Positions 63,429 through 64,000 of a DNA stretch of 64,000 bases are shown here, one piece after another. Source of the DNA: Tuctoria greenei (taxonomy: Eukaryota; Streptophyta; Magnoliopsida; Poales; Poaceae). The stretch covers positions 10,818,565-10,882,564 of the forward strand of contig JAYESD010000005.1 of assembly GCA_036927565.1 (NCBI GenBank), written 5' to 3'. Every line of letters starts with the position of its first letter. Within the stretch, counting starts at the first letter, position 1. The translations under genes and the position numbers were made by a program. The notes beneath the pieces are model-generated. The model was given only the letters and a program-made list of their open reading frames with translations. It did not search any database and had not been told where the DNA came from.

Positions 63429-64000
63429 CTAAATTGGACCAAAGAGATCCATGTGGAGGAGTTCCAGCAGTCTTCCGGTAGTCATCACATTCTTGGCGGG
63501 GTGTGGTGCTCCGACTTGTTTTCCTACTTGACAAGCGCTGCACGGCCTGTCTTTTGCAAAAACCACATCCTTAAGACCACGGATGTGACCACCTTTTAGA
63601 AGTTTCTGCAGATTTCTCATCCCAACATGGGCTAGCCGTCTATGCCACAACCATCCCATGTTGGTCTTAGAAACCAAGCAAGTGTTGAGTTCAGCTTTAT
63701 CTTTGTTGAAGTCAACAAGATAAAGCTTGCCCTTCAACATTCCCTTGAATGCAATTGAGCCATCGCTTCTTCTAAAAACGGTCACACCCTCATTAGTGAA
63801 TAAACAGTTGTAACCTTTATCTCATAGTTGAGATATTGACAAAAGGTTATAATCTAGAGAATCTACATGTAAAACATTAGATAAGGTGTGTTGAGAGGAT
63901 ATTTCAATGTTATCGCTACCAAGGACCTTTCCTTGGCTGTTGTCTCCGAAGTATATGCCTTCACTTGGATCCTTGTTGTACTCGTACTCCACAAACATAC
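63429..64000 (-). pseudogene. Element E protease end and GAG-pre-integrase region (runs off the edge)
   Basis: At the right edge the frame reads GIYFGDNSQGKV and LSNVLHVDSLDYNLLSISQL, then a stop near 63825. Next comes WLWHRRLAHVGMRNLQKLLK and CSACQVGKQVGAPHPA (zinc-binding pre-integrase region) and LLHMDLFGPI with a TAG at 63429. Upstream gag and 5' LTR are outside the window. Confidence 0.87.

Larger units (their letters stand above)
46126..64000 (-). mobile_element. SIRE-like Copia element E (5' part outside window, split by F)
   Basis: The 3' LTR is 46126-47498, with polypurine tract, intact third ORF (47896-49386), RNase H and RT (50280-51105), then element F, then RT, integrase and pre-integrase to the right edge. 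Its 5' LTR and gag are outside the window. The candidate target duplication at the left is TCAGC (46121-46125). Pol and third ORF are clearly homologous to element A, but the LTR is shorter and its palindrome array has a different 66-bp period. Confidence 0.9.

Overview
This window is nuclear DNA from a flowering plant, most likely a grass. The evidence is a broken CCHC/DUF4283-type gene of the kind that is abundant in grasses, and six or more LTR retrotransposons of plant lineages: SIRE-like Copia, chromodomain Gypsy and Tat-like Gypsy with a second RNase H. I see no rRNA, tRNA, CRISPR array or bacterial feature. Nearly everything is a nest of retrotransposons. The species cannot be named from the sequence.

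Layout. (1) 1-7082, minus: a CCHC/DUF4283-like pseudogene split by a complete Copia element with very short LTRs (Copia-1, 555-5778, 129-bp LTRs, TSD ACCTC). (2) 7988-10727, plus: a 5'-truncated Copia (element G) with its 3' LTR. (3) 10728-12205: nothing recognised. (4) From 12206 to beyond the right edge: a nest whose outer element is a Copia (C, minus). C was hit twice in its RNase H codons. One insertion is SIRE-like Copia B (13984-35451), which was itself hit in its 3' LTR by SIRE-like Copia A (15496-27180). The other is Tat-like Gypsy D (from 35468, plus), only 11 bp past B's target-site duplication. D was hit in its antisense ORF by SIRE-like Copia E (from 46126, minus, running off the right edge). 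E was hit in its reverse transcriptase by chromodomain Gypsy F (51106-61659, minus). Insertion order follows: C, then B and D, then A and E, then F. Target-site duplications support Copia-1, A, B and F directly.

Coding state. Almost all gag-pol genes are broken. The best preserved are the F polymerase (54181-57279), the B gag (31949-33769) and the third ORF of E (47896-49386). D keeps one frame for about 5.4 kb and is interrupted only by stop codons that look like C-to-T changes.

The most interesting signal is a 12-bp palindrome, CGGACTAGTCCG, with its sister CGGACWWGTCCG. It recurs as arrays in the LTRs of A, E, F and G, which belong to unrelated Copia and Gypsy lineages. The copies come in pairs with centres 19-22 bp apart. 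In A, F and G the pairs are mostly separated by another 31-33 bp, so copies fall on multiples of about 10.5 bp (one face of the helix). The main arrays lie in U3 just upstream of the TATA box. A second set lies in front of an internal TATA box and an extra ORF in E; that ORF encodes a protein with a PKKRKV-type nuclear signal. I propose, as inference only, a cis-element plus element-encoded nuclear factor (activator or anti-silencer), with the cis-element shared by other retrotransposons.
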